From NCBI RefSeq assembly GCF_900142285.1, contig NZ_FRAJ01000014.1, positions 19,180 through 83,179 on the forward strand: 64,000 nucleotides of DNA. The letters run 5' to 3'. Origin of the DNA: Caminicella sporogenes DSM 14501. Its GTDB lineage: Bacteria; Bacillota; Clostridia; Peptostreptococcales; Caminicellaceae. Shown here in pieces: positions 43,161 through 54,135 of this stretch. Below the pieces are notes generated by a model. That model saw nothing but the letters and a program-made list of their open reading frames with translations. It was not told the origin of the DNA and did not search any database. The position numbers were made by a program, and so were the translations under genes. The first letter of the stretch is position 1. Every line of letters begins with the position of its first letter.

Positions 43161-44918
43161 CTAAAGCACTCTTGCCTTTCCACTATACACTAAACCTCTT
43201 ATTGAATCTACAGTTACTATCTGTCCGTCAACTAATTGACTAGTAGCATTTACAGCTCCAACTATAACAGGTTTTTCAAGACTTAATCCAACTATTGCAG
43301 CATGAGAAGACAATCCACCTTCTTCAACAATTATTCCTGCTGACTTTTCTATGTATTCCATCATATCTTTATCTGTTGAAGTAGTAACAAGTATGTCTCC
43401 TTCTTCAAATTTTTCCTTAATTTCAACTGCATTAGTAGCAACACATACTTTACCAGTAGCTGAGAATTTTCCTATTCCTGTACCTTTTATCAATACTTCT
43501 CCAACAATGTGTACTTTAATAAGATTTGTTGCACCTGCAACACCTACTGGTATACCTGCAGTAATAACTACTAAATCTCCATCTTTTATATATCCATGTT
43601 CTTTAGCTTTTTGAACAGATAGTTCAAATACTTCATCTGTAGATTTTACTTGCTTCATTAATATTGGTTTAACACCCCAGATTAATAACATTCTTCTTTG
43701 AATTCTTTCACAAGTTGTAGCTGCAATAATAGGTGCTTTAGGTCTAAATTTAGAAACCATTCTAGCTGTAAATCCTGAAGATGTAGCTGTAATTATAGCT
43801 GAAGCTCCCAAATCATTAGCTGTCGTACAAGTCGCATGGCTAACTGCATAAGTTATACTAATTTCTTTATTTAATCCTTTGCTAGTCAAAATCGCATCAT
43901 AATCTAATGAATTTTCTGTAGTTTTAGCTATATTTGTCATTGTCTTTACAGCTTCAATTGGATATTTACCAGCAGCAGTTTCTCCAGAAAGCATAATAGC
44001 ATCTGTTCCATCAAAAATAGCATTAGCAACATCAGTAACCTCAGCTCTAGTAGGTCTTGGATTTCTTATCATAGAATCTAACATTTGAGTAGCTGTAATA
44101 ACCGGTTTGCCAATTTTATTACATTTTTCTATAATCATTTTTTGAACTAAAGGAACTTGTTCTGTAGGTATTTCAACTCCTAAATCTCCTCTTGCAACCA
44201 TTATACCATCAGATACTTCAATTATTTCATCTATATTTTCTACACCTTCTTGATTTTCTATCTTTGAAATGATTTGAACATGATGTGCATTATTCTTTTC
44301 TAAAATTTTTCTAATCTCATGAACGTCATCTGCCTTACGAATAAAAGAAGCAGCAATAAAATCGATATCATTTGCTAAACCAAATTCTATATCTTTGATA
44401 TCCTTTTCTGTAATAGCTGGAAGATTAATTTTTACTCCCGGTACATTAACACCCTTTTTATTTTTTACTACTCCACCATTCTTAACGATACACTTTATTT
44501 CTTTATCATTTGGTACATCAATAACTTCAAGCTCTATTAACCCATCATCTATTAATATCTTATCTCCTTTTTTTACATCCATTGGAAGCTTATCATATGT
44601 AATATGACATCTTTCTTTATCGCCTAGCACTTTTTCTGTCGTTAATGTAAACTCTTGACCTTCTATGAGTTCTACAATACCTTCAGCAAAATCGCCTGTT
44701 CTAATTTCTGGTCCTTTAGTATCAAGCAAAATTGCAACTGGAATTTCCAATTCCTCTCTAACTTCTTTAATCATATTAATTCTTTTAAGATGTTCATCAT
44801 GACTTCCATGAGAAAAGTTAAGCCTTGCTACATTTAATCCATTTTTTACTAGCTCAGTAAATATTTCCTTAGATTCACTAGCTGGTCCTATAGTACATAC
44901 TATTTTTGTTTTTTTCAT
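43161..44918 (-). CDS. pyk: pyruvate kinase with C-terminal PEP-utilising domain
   Basis: 585 residues. The catalytic barrel has ATP/Mg motifs (LDTKGPEIRTGDF; SKIENQEGVENIDEI; MVARGDLGVEIP). The usual kinase ends near 475; here a swivelling phosphohistidine-like domain follows (residues about 480-585; GGLSSHAAIVGLSLEKP), as in Bacillus and Clostridium. It converts phosphoenolpyruvate and ADP to pyruvate and ATP. No phosphofructokinase gene lies beside it. Confidence 0.95.
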   Translation of the reverse strand: MKKTKIVCTIGPASESKEIFTELVKNGLNVARLNFSHGSHDEHLKRINMIKEVREELEIPVAILLDTKGPEIRTGDFAEGIVELIEGQEFTLTTEKVLGDKERCHITYDKLPMDVKKGDKILIDDGLIELEVIDVPNDKEIKCIVKNGGVVKNKKGVNVPGVKINLPAITEKDIKDIEFGLANDIDFIAASFIRKADDVHEIRKILEKNNAHHVQIISKIENQEGVENIDEIIEVSDGIMVARGDLGVEIPTEQVPLVQKMIIEKCNKIGKPVITATQMLDSMIRNPRPTRAEVTDVANAIFDGTDAIMLSGETAAGKYPIEAVKTMTNIAKTTENSLDYDAILTSKGLNKEISITYAVSHATCTTANDLGASAIITATSSGFTARMVSKFRPKAPIIAATTCERIQRRMLLIWGVKPILMKQVKSTDEVFELSVQKAKEHGYIKDGDLVVITAGIPVGVAGATNLIKVHIVGEVLIKGTGIGKFSATGKVCVATNAVEIKEKFEEGDILVTTSTDKDMMEYIEKSAGIIVEEGGLSSHAAIVGLSLEKPVIVGAVNATSQLVDGQIVTVDSIRGLVYSGKARVL

Positions 44919-45015
44919 TTTTTCACCTCTTATCCATAGTTTTTAAATCTCTAAATTTTATCTATAAATAATATAAAAAACATATTTTATATCCTATCTA
45001 AAGTAATATATTTTA

Positions 45016-45037
45016 GGGAAGTACTTTTGTACTTCCC
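45016..45037 (-). terminator. terminator between the small protein and pyk
   Basis: GGGAAGTAC/GTACTTCCC 9-bp stem with a TTTT loop, 36 nt after the stop of the 56-residue gene. Confidence 0.7.
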
Positions 45038-45072
45038 CTAATGAGCTTTTAAAATTCAAATAATACTTAAAA

Positions 45073-45243
45073 TTAATATTGGTCAATTATTACATGTGCT
45101 TCATTTGCCTCTAACTCGGGAACTAAAATCTCTATTAAACTATTATTCTCTCTCATTTTTACCAAAAAACCTTCTGATGTCAATTTATCTTTTATATGCT
45201 GAGCATCATTTCCATCATGGGTAACATATATTACCGTCCACAT
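45073..45243 (-). CDS. small conserved protein (DUF2007-like/ signal-transducing fold)
   Basis: 56 residues: MWTVIYVTHDGNDAQHIKD, then LTSEGFLVKMRENN and SLIEILVPELEANEAHVIID. The beta-alpha-beta-beta-alpha-beta pattern resembles DUF2007-type small proteins found between dnaE and pyk in clostridia. A GGAG site lies 11 nt before the ATG. Expected to be cytosolic; no function known. Confidence 0.7.
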   Translation of the reverse strand: MWTVIYVTHDGNDAQHIKDKLTSEGFLVKMRENNSLIEILVPELEANEAHVIIDQY

Positions 45244-45452
45244 ATAATACATTCTCCTTTTGTATTAATATATTTAAATTATTCTTCCTTTTAGAATAAT
45301 ATAATGTATAATATTTAAGCTTTAAAACTAAATAAATTTCTTAAACGCACCATTCCATTTCAATATTATTATAAATGTAATATTTTAATTTTGTCAAAGC
45401 TAGAATATTGTAAAACGTTTTCAAAAAAATCTTAAGCAAAGATTTCTTCTTT

Positions 45453-48400
45453 TTAGCAAATTTTTACAGAATCTTCCCCAACTACTTTTTTTAACTGCTT
45501 TATAATTTCTTCATCAATATTTACCCATAAACTTTTATCTGCCTTCAATTTCTTTTTTTCACTCTCTATATATAAATATACTGGAATATTTCCTCTTTTT
45601 TTAGATAGTATAGATTTTATAATATTAATTTTCTTTAAATCCATATATTTCAGTTTCAAAAATAATTTTCTACTTACCTCTCTCTTTTCATATTTTACCA
45701 CATTAATTAATTTTTTAACATTCTCCTTTGTTAATGGAAGTATATTATCAGCTAAAATTTTTGGCTCTTCATCTTCTTTTAAATTTATTTTTCCTATTAC
45801 TATTACTATACTATCCTCATGCAAATACTCTAATGTTTTATCATAAACAGTTGGAAATACAATCACTTCAACTGGTCCATACAAATCTTCTACTGTCAAA
45901 AAAGCCATCAAATTATTATTTTTAGTAACTTTATCTTGTTTTTTTATTATTATACCCGGTATTATTACTTTATCTCCATCCTTAAATTCATGACTCCCAC
46001 CTTCATCATTCATTTCCCTTAGTTCATTAGAGTTTATAGTAGCTACTTTATTTATTAATTCTTCATATTCCGATAGAGGATGTCCACTAATATATATTCC
46101 CATCATTTCCTTTTCAAAAGCTAAAAGGTATTTATGAGGAAACTCTTTTACATTGGGCAACACATCATATTTCATACTGTTTGGAATATTATCACTAAAA
46201 GTATTAAACAAAGACATCTGCCCTTCTATATTTTTTCTTTTATCTTGATGAATTCCCTCTATTATTTTTTCATATACAGCTAAAAGCTGAGCTCTATTCA
46301 CATTCAAACTATCAAATACCCCTGCCTTAATCATACTTTCTACAGCTCTCTTATTTAACTCTTTAGTTTCTATTCTTTCACAAAAATCAATAAAACTTGT
46401 AAATTTTTTTTCTCTTCTCGCCTTTATAATAGAATTTATTATACCAATACCTACATTTTTAATAGCCAACAATCCAAATCTTATTTTATTTCCAGATACA
46501 GTAAATTTGTCAAAACTCTCATTAATATCGGGTTTAAGTATTTCAATACCCTGTCTTTTACAGTCATCAATATATTGAGCTATCTTACTTGAATTACCCA
46601 TAACACTCGTCATAAGTGCTGCCATAAACTCAACAGGATAATAACACTTAAGATATGCAGTCTGATATGCAAGCACTGCATAACTAGCAGCATGACTTTT
46701 ATTAAAAGCATATTTTGCAAAATCTATCATATCATCAAATATTGTATTTGCAACATCTTTTGGAATACCATTTCTTACGCAACCACGAATTTCTATATTT
46801 CCATTTTCATCTACTTTTCCATTTATAAAATATTCTCTTTCTTTTACCATTACATCCATTTTCTTTTTACCCATAGCTCTTCTAACAAGGTCGCTTCTAC
46901 CATAACTATATCCACCTAATTCTCTAACTACCTGCATAACCTGCTCTTGATAAACTAAACAACCATAAGTAACTTTTAATATAGGCTCAAGCTTAGGATG
47001 TAGATAAGTTATTTTCTCCGGATTATTTTTATTTTCAATATATTTTGGAATAGATTCCATAGGTCCGGGTCTATATAGAGAAATTCCAGCTATTATATCT
47101 TCAAGACACTGCGGTTTTAATTCTCTCATAAATCTGCGCATTCCCGTACTCTCTAACTGAAAAACTCCTAAAGTTTCTCCACTGCTTATTAATTCATACA
47201 CCTTCGGGTCATCATATGGAATATTTGAAATATCTATTTCTACTCCTTTATGTTCTTTTATAAGCTTTAAAGCATCTTTAATAACTGTTAAATTCCTAAG
47301 TCCCAAAAAATCCATTTTAAGAAGTCCTAATTCTTCTAATAGCGTCATATTAAATTGTGTAGTTATATTATTATCATGAAGATATAATGGCACATATTCA
47401 TCAACAGCTTCTTTTGCTATAACTACTCCTGCTGCATGGGTAGATGCATGTCTAGGCATACCTTCTACTGCTCTTGCTATGTCAATAAGATACCTTGCTC
47501 TTTCATCTGTATTGTAAATACTTTTTAATTTCGGATTCATTTCTAGAGCTTTATCTATTGTCATTCCAAGCTGAAATGGAACTTCTTTAGCTATTTTATC
47601 TACTTCACTATAAGGCATATTAATAGCCCTTCCCACATCTCTAATAGCTCCTCTTGCAGCCATAGTACCAAATGTTATTATTTGAGCAACTTTTTCACTT
47701 CCGTACTTTTTAATAACGTAATCTATAACTTCTCCGCGTCTTTCATCTTCAAAATCTATATCGATATCCGGCATTGTAACACGTTCTGGATTTAAAAATC
47801 TTTCAAATATAAGATTATACTTAATAGGGTCTATATCCGTTATATTTAAAGTATATGCAACTATACTTCCTCCACAGCTACCTCTTCCCGGTCCTACTAA
47901 AATCCCATTATCTTTTGCATATTTAATAAAATCCCATACTATTAAAAAATAATCAACATATCCCATCTGCTCTATTATAGATAACTCATATTCAAGTCTT
48001 TCTTTCAAATTTTCTGTAACTTTTTTATATCTTCTTTTAAGTCCTTCATAACACAATTTTCTTAAATATTCATTAGGCGTATACCCACTAGGCACATCAT
48101 ATTTAGGTAAATGCATTTGATTGAAATCAAATTCCACATTACACATATCTGCAATTTTTTGCGTATTTTCTATAGCCTCAGGTACATGAGAAAATAACTT
48201 TTCCATTTCTTGCGGTGATTTTAGATAAAATTCATTTGACTCAAATTTCATTCTATCTTTATCTTCTATTGTTTTACCCGTTTGAATACAAAGGAGTATA
48301 TCGTGAACCTTATAATCTTCATAAGTAAGATAATGCACATCATTTGTAGCAACTAAAGGAATTCCCGTTTCTTTGCTTAATCTTATCAATTCTTTATTAA

Positions 48401-48959
48401 CTATTTTTTGTTCTTCTAAACCATGGTCTTGTAGTTCTAAATAAAAATTACCTTGTCCAAAAATATTATTTAATTTTAAAGCTAACTTTTTTGCACCTTC
48501 AAAATTATTATCTAATATTCTCCTCTGAATATCTCCTGCAAGACATGCACTAAGACAAATTAAATCATCACTATACTCTTGAAGTAATTCATAATCTATT
48601 CTCGGCTTATAATAAAATCCTTCAGTATATCCTTTTGAAACAATCTTTATTAAATTTTTATAACCCTTATTATTTTTTGCAAGTAAAACTAAATGTCCCA
48701 TATTCTTATCTTTAATAGAATCTTTATCAAATCTACTCCTCGGTGCAGTATATACTTCACATCCTATTATCGGTTTTATACCATATTTTTTACCTTCTTT
48801 ATAAAAGTCAATCACTCCAAACATTGAACCATGATCAGTAATGGCCACTGAATCCATTCCCAATTCCTTTACTCTCTTAAACAAATTTGAAATCCTAGTA
48901 TAACCATCCAACAAACTATATTCACTATGAAGATGAAGATGGACAAATTTTTTTCCCAT
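45453..48959 (-). CDS. dnaE: DNA polymerase III alpha subunit (DnaE type)
   Basis: 1168 residues. PHP domain at the N-terminus (HLHLHSEYSLLDG), C-family polymerase palm with catalytic acids in MPDIDIDFEDERR (near 400), fingers, helix-hairpin-helix and OB-fold (IIIKKQDKVTKNNNLMAFL near 1000). Lacks the PolC exonuclease, so it is the DnaE enzyme that works beside PolC in this group. Start supported by alignment to the family's MxxFVHLHxHSEYS start. Confidence 0.95.
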   Translation of the reverse strand: MGKKFVHLHLHSEYSLLDGYTRISNLFKRVKELGMDSVAITDHGSMFGVIDFYKEGKKYGIKPIIGCEVYTAPRSRFDKDSIKDKNMGHLVLLAKNNKGYKNLIKIVSKGYTEGFYYKPRIDYELLQEYSDDLICLSACLAGDIQRRILDNNFEGAKKLALKLNNIFGQGNFYLELQDHGLEEQKIVNKELIRLSKETGIPLVATNDVHYLTYEDYKVHDILLCIQTGKTIEDKDRMKFESNEFYLKSPQEMEKLFSHVPEAIENTQKIADMCNVEFDFNQMHLPKYDVPSGYTPNEYLRKLCYEGLKRRYKKVTENLKERLEYELSIIEQMGYVDYFLIVWDFIKYAKDNGILVGPGRGSCGGSIVAYTLNITDIDPIKYNLIFERFLNPERVTMPDIDIDFEDERRGEVIDYVIKKYGSEKVAQIITFGTMAARGAIRDVGRAINMPYSEVDKIAKEVPFQLGMTIDKALEMNPKLKSIYNTDERARYLIDIARAVEGMPRHASTHAAGVVIAKEAVDEYVPLYLHDNNITTQFNMTLLEELGLLKMDFLGLRNLTVIKDALKLIKEHKGVEIDISNIPYDDPKVYELISSGETLGVFQLESTGMRRFMRELKPQCLEDIIAGISLYRPGPMESIPKYIENKNNPEKITYLHPKLEPILKVTYGCLVYQEQVMQVVRELGGYSYGRSDLVRRAMGKKKMDVMVKEREYFINGKVDENGNIEIRGCVRNGIPKDVANTIFDDMIDFAKYAFNKSHAASYAVLAYQTAYLKCYYPVEFMAALMTSVMGNSSKIAQYIDDCKRQGIEILKPDINESFDKFTVSGNKIRFGLLAIKNVGIGIINSIIKARREKKFTSFIDFCERIETKELNKRAVESMIKAGVFDSLNVNRAQLLAVYEKIIEGIHQDKRKNIEGQMSLFNTFSDNIPNSMKYDVLPNVKEFPHKYLLAFEKEMMGIYISGHPLSEYEELINKVATINSNELREMNDEGGSHEFKDGDKVIIPGIIIKKQDKVTKNNNLMAFLTVEDLYGPVEVIVFPTVYDKTLEYLHEDSIVIVIGKINLKEDEEPKILADNILPLTKENVKKLINVVKYEKREVSRKLFLKLKYMDLKKINIIKSILSKKRGNIPVYLYIESEKKKLKADKSLWVNIDEEIIKQLKKVVGEDSVKIC

Positions 48960-49017
48960 ATATATTCCATCCTTCCTAAATCAAAATACATCTTTAAAAC
49001 AATTATACTATATAAAA

Positions 49018-49048
49018 TAAAAATCTGCCTTTACAAAAGACAGACTTT
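49018..49048 (-). terminator. terminator of the HD-GYP gene
   Basis: AGTCTGTCTTT and AAAGGCAGATT pair with one mismatch around TGT, followed by T-run read leftwards, right after the stop. Confidence 0.65.
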
Positions 49049-50170
49049 TTACAATTTATATTCATGTATTAATGAAGTTATTGCAACATCAGGATTTTTA
49101 TTAATATCCACTTCAATATAATCTGTTACTTTTCTTCCATCATTTCCTATAAGTATTCTTACAATTGGCTTATTGGGCTTAAATTTATTTATATCTACAA
49201 CTAATCCTACCTCATTAGTATTTAATCTGACTATACTACCAACTGGATAAATTCCTATACATTTAATAAATTCTTTTACTATTTCTTTATCAAATTGAGA
49301 ACCGGCCATAGTCCTTATATATTCTAAAGCCTCGTATGCATCTACTTTACTTTTATATGTCCTATTAGATGTGAGAGCATCATATACATCTGCTATAGCA
49401 ACTATTTTTGAATAACAATGTATATCATCTAAACTTTTACCTTGTGGGTAGCCACATCCATCAGGTCTTTCATGATGTGAAAGCACTACCTGTGCTGCAA
49501 TTTCACTTATTAAACTATTTTTCTTTATTATTTCATATCCATAAATAGTATGTTTTTTTACTATATCATATTCTTCTGCTGTCAATGGTCCGGGTTTATT
49601 TAATATTTCTTTTGGAACCATCATTTTACCTATATCGTGAAGAATAGCACCTATTCCTAAATCTAAAAGCTCATCATAACTATACCCTAAAGAAATTCCT
49701 ATAACAAGAGATAGTATACAAACATTAACTGAATGTTCAAATGTATAATCATCTACTTTTCTTAGATTTTCCAAACTAATTATTACTTCATCATTACTCA
49801 ATAGATTATCAAGTATATTAGAAACAATATTTTTTAATCTTTCAACATCAATATTATTATCGAAATAAATTTTTTTCATTGTCTTTTCTATAAAATCCTT
49901 TGCTTCACGTCTAGTTTTTTCAAAAATAATTTTTTTATGTGAATTATCATGATACATGGTTTTACAATGATTACTATAACTATCATCATTTTCCTCATTT
50001 ACTATTAAAATCTCATCTATGCCTAAATCTTTTATTTTTTTTAAATATGAATCTCTAATCTTTATACCTTTGCTAAGTAAAATATTCCCATTATTATCAT
50101 ATATATTCTGTCCTAAAATCATTCCTGCTTTAACGTTTTCTACATTTATTTTACTTGTCCTATTATCCAT
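49049..50170 (-). CDS. HD-GYP domain protein (probable cyclic-di-GMP phosphodiesterase)
   Basis: 373 residues. N-terminal DUF3391-like domain (VKAGMILGQNIYDNNGNIL), then HD-GYP: ILHDIGKMMVPKEILNKPG (near 177), SHHERPDGCGYP (near 236). The GYP signature and HD pair predict cleavage of cyclic di-GMP or a related dinucleotide. No transmembrane helix or sensor. Confidence 0.92.
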   Translation of the reverse strand: MDNRTSKINVENVKAGMILGQNIYDNNGNILLSKGIKIRDSYLKKIKDLGIDEILIVNEENDDSYSNHCKTMYHDNSHKKIIFEKTRREAKDFIEKTMKKIYFDNNIDVERLKNIVSNILDNLLSNDEVIISLENLRKVDDYTFEHSVNVCILSLVIGISLGYSYDELLDLGIGAILHDIGKMMVPKEILNKPGPLTAEEYDIVKKHTIYGYEIIKKNSLISEIAAQVVLSHHERPDGCGYPQGKSLDDIHCYSKIVAIADVYDALTSNRTYKSKVDAYEALEYIRTMAGSQFDKEIVKEFIKCIGIYPVGSIVRLNTNEVGLVVDINKFKPNKPIVRILIGNDGRKVTDYIEVDINKNPDVAITSLIHEYKL

Positions 50171-50351
50171 TGTAGTCCTCCGTGAAAAAAATGGTAATTT
50201 AATAAGTAGGTTCTACAATAATCAATAAATTCCTTTAAAATATTCTAATTATTTATATTTTTAGTCATAAAGTCCTAATAAATTATCTTTTTTTAAATTT
50301 TGCGTAATATTATAGTTACATGTAGTTATATAAAGTTATTTTTATTATTAC

Positions 50352-50618
50352 TTATAAATTTAGCAAATCTTCATTTATAACCTTTTCAAGTGCTTTGATT
50401 GCTTCCATTTCATCTGGTCCATCAATCACAATGGTTATCTTACTATTCTTAGAAATTCCCAATGCCATAATTCCCATTATACTCTTTGCATTTACTTTTT
50501 CGTCTTGTCTTTCTATAAAAATATCTGACATGAACTTATTAGTAGTTTTTACAAATAAAGCTGCTGCCCTTGAATGTAATCCCAATTCGTTTCTTATAAC
50601 AAATTCTTTTCTAATCAT
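50352..50618 (-). CDS. ptsH: HPr-like phosphocarrier with both His15 and Ser46
   Basis: 88 residues from the second ATG (50618). This start gives the canonical numbering: active His15 in GLHSRAA and regulatory Ser46 in [11 protein letters not shown]. His15 makes it an HPr rather than Crh, although the position right after whiA is that of crh in Bacillus. It carries phosphate from enzyme I and acts with CcpA after Ser46 phosphorylation. The start sits 7 nt from the whiA stop. Confidence 0.85.
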   Translation of the reverse strand: MIRKEFVIRNELGLHSRAAALFVKTTNKFMSDIFIERQDEKVNAKSIMGIMALGISKNSKITIVIDGPDEMEAIKALEKVINEDLLNL

Positions 50619-51561
50619 CATCTATTCCCCCTTTTAACTTTTCAGCTATCTTTTCTATTTTTCTAAGTCTATGATTTACTCCAGATTTCCCAACTGGTGG
50701 ATTTAACATCTGTCCTAATTCCTTTAAACTAGCATCTCTATACTTAAGTCTTAATTCAGCAATTTCTCTTAAATTATCCGGTAGTACTTTTAAGCCAACA
50801 GTATTTTTAATGTACTCTATATTTTTTATCTGTCTTAATGCAGCTTCAACAATTTTACTTAAATTTGCAGTTTCACAATTTACTATTCTATTTACATTAT
50901 TTCTCATCTGTTTCATAATTCTAATATTTTCCAAATTCAAAAGTGCATTATGAGCTCCAATAATATTTAATAAATCTACAATTTGATCTCCTTCTTTTAA
51001 ATACACAACATAATTATTTTTCCTCATTATTACTTTTGAATTTAATCCATAACTATTTATTAAATTCTTTAACTCTTCACTAAACTCCTCACTATGAGTA
51101 ACAAATTCTAAATGATATGTTTTTTCTGGATCACTAACTGAACCACCGCCAAGAAAAGCTCCTCTTAAATACGCTCTTTTACAACATTCCCTTTCTATTA
51201 GTTTACTAGGAATTTTATAATTTATACTAAATTTATTATCTTCAAAATTTATTATTCCCATCTTTTGAAGCATTTCATTAGCACCTGCTACTAAAACAAC
51301 ATAAATATTACTTTTCTTGAGAACTTTATTTTTTTTAACAAGTACTTCAGTATGAACATTAAAAACTTTTTTAAACAAGGAAAACGTTAACCTAGCAATC
51401 GCAGCATTTTCCGTAGTTACTTTTATATTTACTCTATTCAGTCCTACAAGCTGTATTGTACCGCTCATTCTTATTAAAGCTGACGCTTCAGCTAATTGAC
51501 AACATTTCTTTTCAAACATTTTTCTAACTATTTCGTTTTTAGTTTGCGATGAAAAAGACAT
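50611..51561 (-). CDS. whiA: WhiA sporulation/cell-division regulator
   Basis: 316 residues. N-terminal LAGLIDADG-like fold ([19 protein letters not shown]) and C-terminal helix-turn-helix ([15 protein letters not shown], then [20 protein letters not shown]). The genome order rapZ-yvcK-whiA-HPr is partly kept here but with tnaA, NUDIX and DUF1540 between yvcK and whiA. GGTGATATT site before the ATG. Confidence 0.93.
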   Translation of the reverse strand: MSFSSQTKNEIVRKMFEKKCCQLAEASALIRMSGTIQLVGLNRVNIKVTTENAAIARLTFSLFKKVFNVHTEVLVKKNKVLKKSNIYVVLVAGANEMLQKMGIINFEDNKFSINYKIPSKLIERECCKRAYLRGAFLGGGSVSDPEKTYHLEFVTHSEEFSEELKNLINSYGLNSKVIMRKNNYVVYLKEGDQIVDLLNIIGAHNALLNLENIRIMKQMRNNVNRIVNCETANLSKIVEAALRQIKNIEYIKNTVGLKVLPDNLREIAELRLKYRDASLKELGQMLNPPVGKSGVNHRLRKIEKIAEKLKGGIDDD

Positions 51562-51749
51562 TTTAATATCACCTACTTCATTTTAAGCATTATTGTTTAT
51601 TATATCACAACTATTCAAAATAATTATTAAAACTTTCCAATACAAAATATTTTATCAACAATAAAGTACTATAATTTTTTCTTATCAGAATAAATCAAAC
51701 TTAAAAAGATAATAATATTTTTGACCAAACTTTTGGAGGTGAAATAAAG

Positions 51750-51932
51750 ATGGCTAACTACCCTAAAATGCACGTTAAATGTTCAGTATCTAATTGCAAA
51801 TACAATAAAAACAACTACTGTCATGCTGATAAACTAGAAGTAAATGCCATAGGAGATGGATATGCTCTAACAAGTGAAGGTACTGCATGCAGTACATTTG
51901 TATCTAGTGTAGATAATAATAAAACTTATTAA
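51750..51932 (+). CDS. DUF1540 cysteine-rich protein
   Basis: 60 residues with the family's CxVxNCKYN-(x)n-CHAD core, KCSVSNCKYNKNNYC near 11-25, and SEGTACSTFV at the end. GGAGGTGA site. DUF1540 proteins are small metal-binding-like proteins of spore-forming bacteria; function unknown. Confidence 0.85.
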   Translation: MANYPKMHVKCSVSNCKYNKNNYCHADKLEVNAIGDGYALTSEGTACSTFVSSVDNNKTY

Positions 51933-51937
51933 AAAAT

Positions 51938-51966
51938 AAAAGACCTCTTTTTCATGAGGTCTTTTT
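51938..51966. terminator. bidirectional terminator shared by DUF1540 and NUDIX genes
   Basis: AAAAGACCTC/GAGGTCTTTT stem with T-runs both ways. The NUDIX stop is inside the right arm. Confidence 0.8.
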
Positions 51967-52368
51967 AATTTCTTCTATTGCCTTATTTATTATATTCTTT
52001 TCATCTTCATACTTAGCTAAATCTTTTACCCTATTTATATGAATAAATTTTGCATCTATAAAGCCTTCTTCCTTTTGTGGAATACAATCCATGCTTCTTG
52101 CCTTCATTAGATACCAATGCACAGTTTTATTTACTATTTCATCACTATTCCAACCATTTTTAAATGAATAATTAATTTTTCCAAGATATTTAATAACATC
52201 GGCCTTTACTCCACCTTCTTCAAAAACTTCTCTAACTGATGCTTCAACTATATCTTCATCTTCTTCTATTTTTCCTTTCGGCAGTACCCAATCACCATTA
52301 AACTTTCTCAACAATAGTATTGCATTTCCAAAATACACAACACCACCAGCACTTATTTCCACTTTCAA
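51952..52368 (-). CDS. NUDIX hydrolase
   Basis: 138 residues. The NUDIX box is complete (GKIEEDEDIVEA, then SVREVFEEGG). It starts at a TTG with AAGGAG 8 nt upstream; no ATG fits. In Bacillus a NUDIX gene (yvcI) precedes rapZ-yvcK, so it belongs to the same cluster although reordered. Substrate not predictable. Confidence 0.88.
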   Translation of the reverse strand: MKVEISAGGVVYFGNAILLLRKFNGDWVLPKGKIEEDEDIVEASVREVFEEGGVKADVIKYLGKINYSFKNGWNSDEIVNKTVHWYLMKARSMDCIPQKEEGFIDAKFIHINRVKDLAKYEDEKNIINKAIEEIKKTS

Positions 52369-52540
52369 TTATTCCACTCCTTATTACTTACATCTTCTCG
52401 TGGAAGATTAAAAAATAAATTATATAATCACTATAACTGTCTTTCCTCTTAATAATAATTATATTATAAAAATACAAATCTGGAACAATTTATTATTAGT
52501 ATACCATAAATAAATCAATATAGCATGGTAAAATTTTCAA

Positions 52541-52577
52541 AAATAAATAGCGGCAAAAACTTTGCCGCTATTTATTT
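52541..52577 (-). terminator. terminator of tnaA
   Basis: A 17-bp perfect stem (AAATAAATAGCGGCAAA and its complement) with an AAC-type loop, directly after the tnaA stop. Confidence 0.85.
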
Positions 52578-52589
52578 ACCAACATTTTA

Positions 52590-53972
52590 TTATTTTATAG
52601 GTCTTAATCTAGCTGTAAAATGTCTTAATACCTTTGGCTCATATTCAAATTCTAATCCAACTAATTTATCAGCATTTTTAAATACTTCTATAACTGCATC
52701 TGCAACAACATCCATATGTCTATTAGTATATACTCTTCTTGGAATAGTAAGTCTCATAAGTTCCAATGGAGATTCTAAGTTTTCTCCTGTATCTGGGTCC
52801 CTACCAAGTAAAAATGAACCTATTTCAACAGGTCTTACTCCACCTTCTATATATACAGCATTACATACTGCTTGTGCTGGGAATTGATAATATGGAATAT
52901 GTGGACATATTTTCTTACAATCTACAAATACGGCATGTCCTCCTGTTGGATATTGAATTGGTACTCCAGCTTCTCTCAATCTATCTCCAAGGTATTTTAC
53001 TTGTTCTATTCTATACTCTAAATAATCCAATTCTAGTGCTTCTTCTAAACCTACTGCTAGAGCTTCCATATCTCTTCCAGAAAGTCCTCCATATGTAGGG
53101 AAACCTTCCATAGGTACTATTGTTGAACGACAAGCTGTATAAAGCTCTTCATCATCTTTAATACCTATTAAACCACCCATATTTACTAATCCATCTTTTT
53201 TAGCACTCATCATAAAACCATCAGCATAGCTAAACATTTCTCTAGCTATTTCTTTAATTGATTTATCTTTATATCCTTCTTCTCTCATTTTAATAAAATA
53301 AGCATTTTCAGCATATCTAGCTGCATCTAAAAATACTTTTAATCCGTATTTATCTGCTATCTCCTTTACTCCTCTTATATTTTTCATTGAAACAGGTTGT
53401 CCACCTGCTGAATTACAAGTTACTGTAATAACTATACAAGCTATTTTTTCTGCTCCATTGTCTTTTATAAATTGTTCAAGTTTATCTAAATCAAAATCTC
53501 CTTTAAAATCATCATACTTTTCTGTATCAAAAGCTTTTTCATGAATTAAGTTTATAGCTCTACCTCCAGCTAATTCTACATGAGCCTTTGTAGTATCAAA
53601 ATGCATATTACTTAAAACATAATCACCTTTATTTTTTATAACATTTGGAAATACCACCTGCTCTGCTCCTCTACCTTGATGAGATGGTATTATGTATTTA
53701 TATCCTGTAATATCTTTAGCAACTGCTTCTAATCTATAAAAACTTCTACTTCCAGCATAAGCTTCATCACCCATCATAAGTGCTGCCCATTGTCTATCAC
53801 TCATAGCACCTGTGCCACTATCTGTTAATAAGTCAATATAAACATCTTCTGCCCTTAAAGCAAATGGATTATATCCTGCTTCTTTTAATCTCTTCTCTCT
53901 CTCTTCTCTTGGTATTAATCTGATTGGTTCTACCATTTTAATTTTAAATGGTTCTGCTTTTCTGATTTCCAT
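52590..53972 (-). CDS. tnaA: tryptophanase (tryptophan indole-lyase)
   Basis: 460 residues, PLP fold type I. PLP lysine in [13 protein letters not shown] (near 259), substrate loop [18 protein letters not shown] and [10 protein letters not shown]. Tyrosine phenol-lyase is close, but features here ([43 protein letters not shown]) match tryptophanase, including the hydrophobic residue where tyrosine phenol-lyase has Arg381. It cleaves tryptophan to indole, pyruvate and ammonia. A GGAGG site precedes the ATG. A 160-nt leader shows no clear TnaC. Confidence 0.85.
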   Translation of the reverse strand: MEIRKAEPFKIKMVEPIRLIPREEREKRLKEAGYNPFALRAEDVYIDLLTDSGTGAMSDRQWAALMMGDEAYAGSRSFYRLEAVAKDITGYKYIIPSHQGRGAEQVVFPNVIKNKGDYVLSNMHFDTTKAHVELAGGRAINLIHEKAFDTEKYDDFKGDFDLDKLEQFIKDNGAEKIACIVITVTCNSAGGQPVSMKNIRGVKEIADKYGLKVFLDAARYAENAYFIKMREEGYKDKSIKEIAREMFSYADGFMMSAKKDGLVNMGGLIGIKDDEELYTACRSTIVPMEGFPTYGGLSGRDMEALAVGLEEALELDYLEYRIEQVKYLGDRLREAGVPIQYPTGGHAVFVDCKKICPHIPYYQFPAQAVCNAVYIEGGVRPVEIGSFLLGRDPDTGENLESPLELMRLTIPRRVYTNRHMDVVADAVIEVFKNADKLVGLEFEYEPKVLRHFTARLRPIK

Positions 53973-54109
53973 AATTTTTCCTCCTTCATATGCTTTATGG
54001 CTTTTTTTTAAGTTTTCAAAAATTTTTGTATATGAATATATTTCTACATTAATTTTAAAATTCCTTTTTTTATTTTGAAATATTCTAAAATATTTTTAAA
54101 TAAAAGAAT

Positions 54110-54135
54110 AAGATTAAGCCAATATACTTAATCTT
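54110..54135 (-). terminator. terminator of yvcK
   Basis: AAGATTAAG/CTTAATCTT stem with an 8-nt loop; the yvcK stop lies at its right edge. Confidence 0.65.

Noticed and set aside
52590..53972. Tyrosine phenol-lyase as the identity of the PLP enzyme
   Set aside because: Diagnostic positions and neighbouring words match tryptophanase better; the phenol-lyase Arg381 is not present.
54034..54048. TGTAGAAATATATT in the tnaA leader, resembling the dyads near thl
   Set aside because: Only one half fits and no -24/-12 element follows; chance match in AT-rich DNA is likely.
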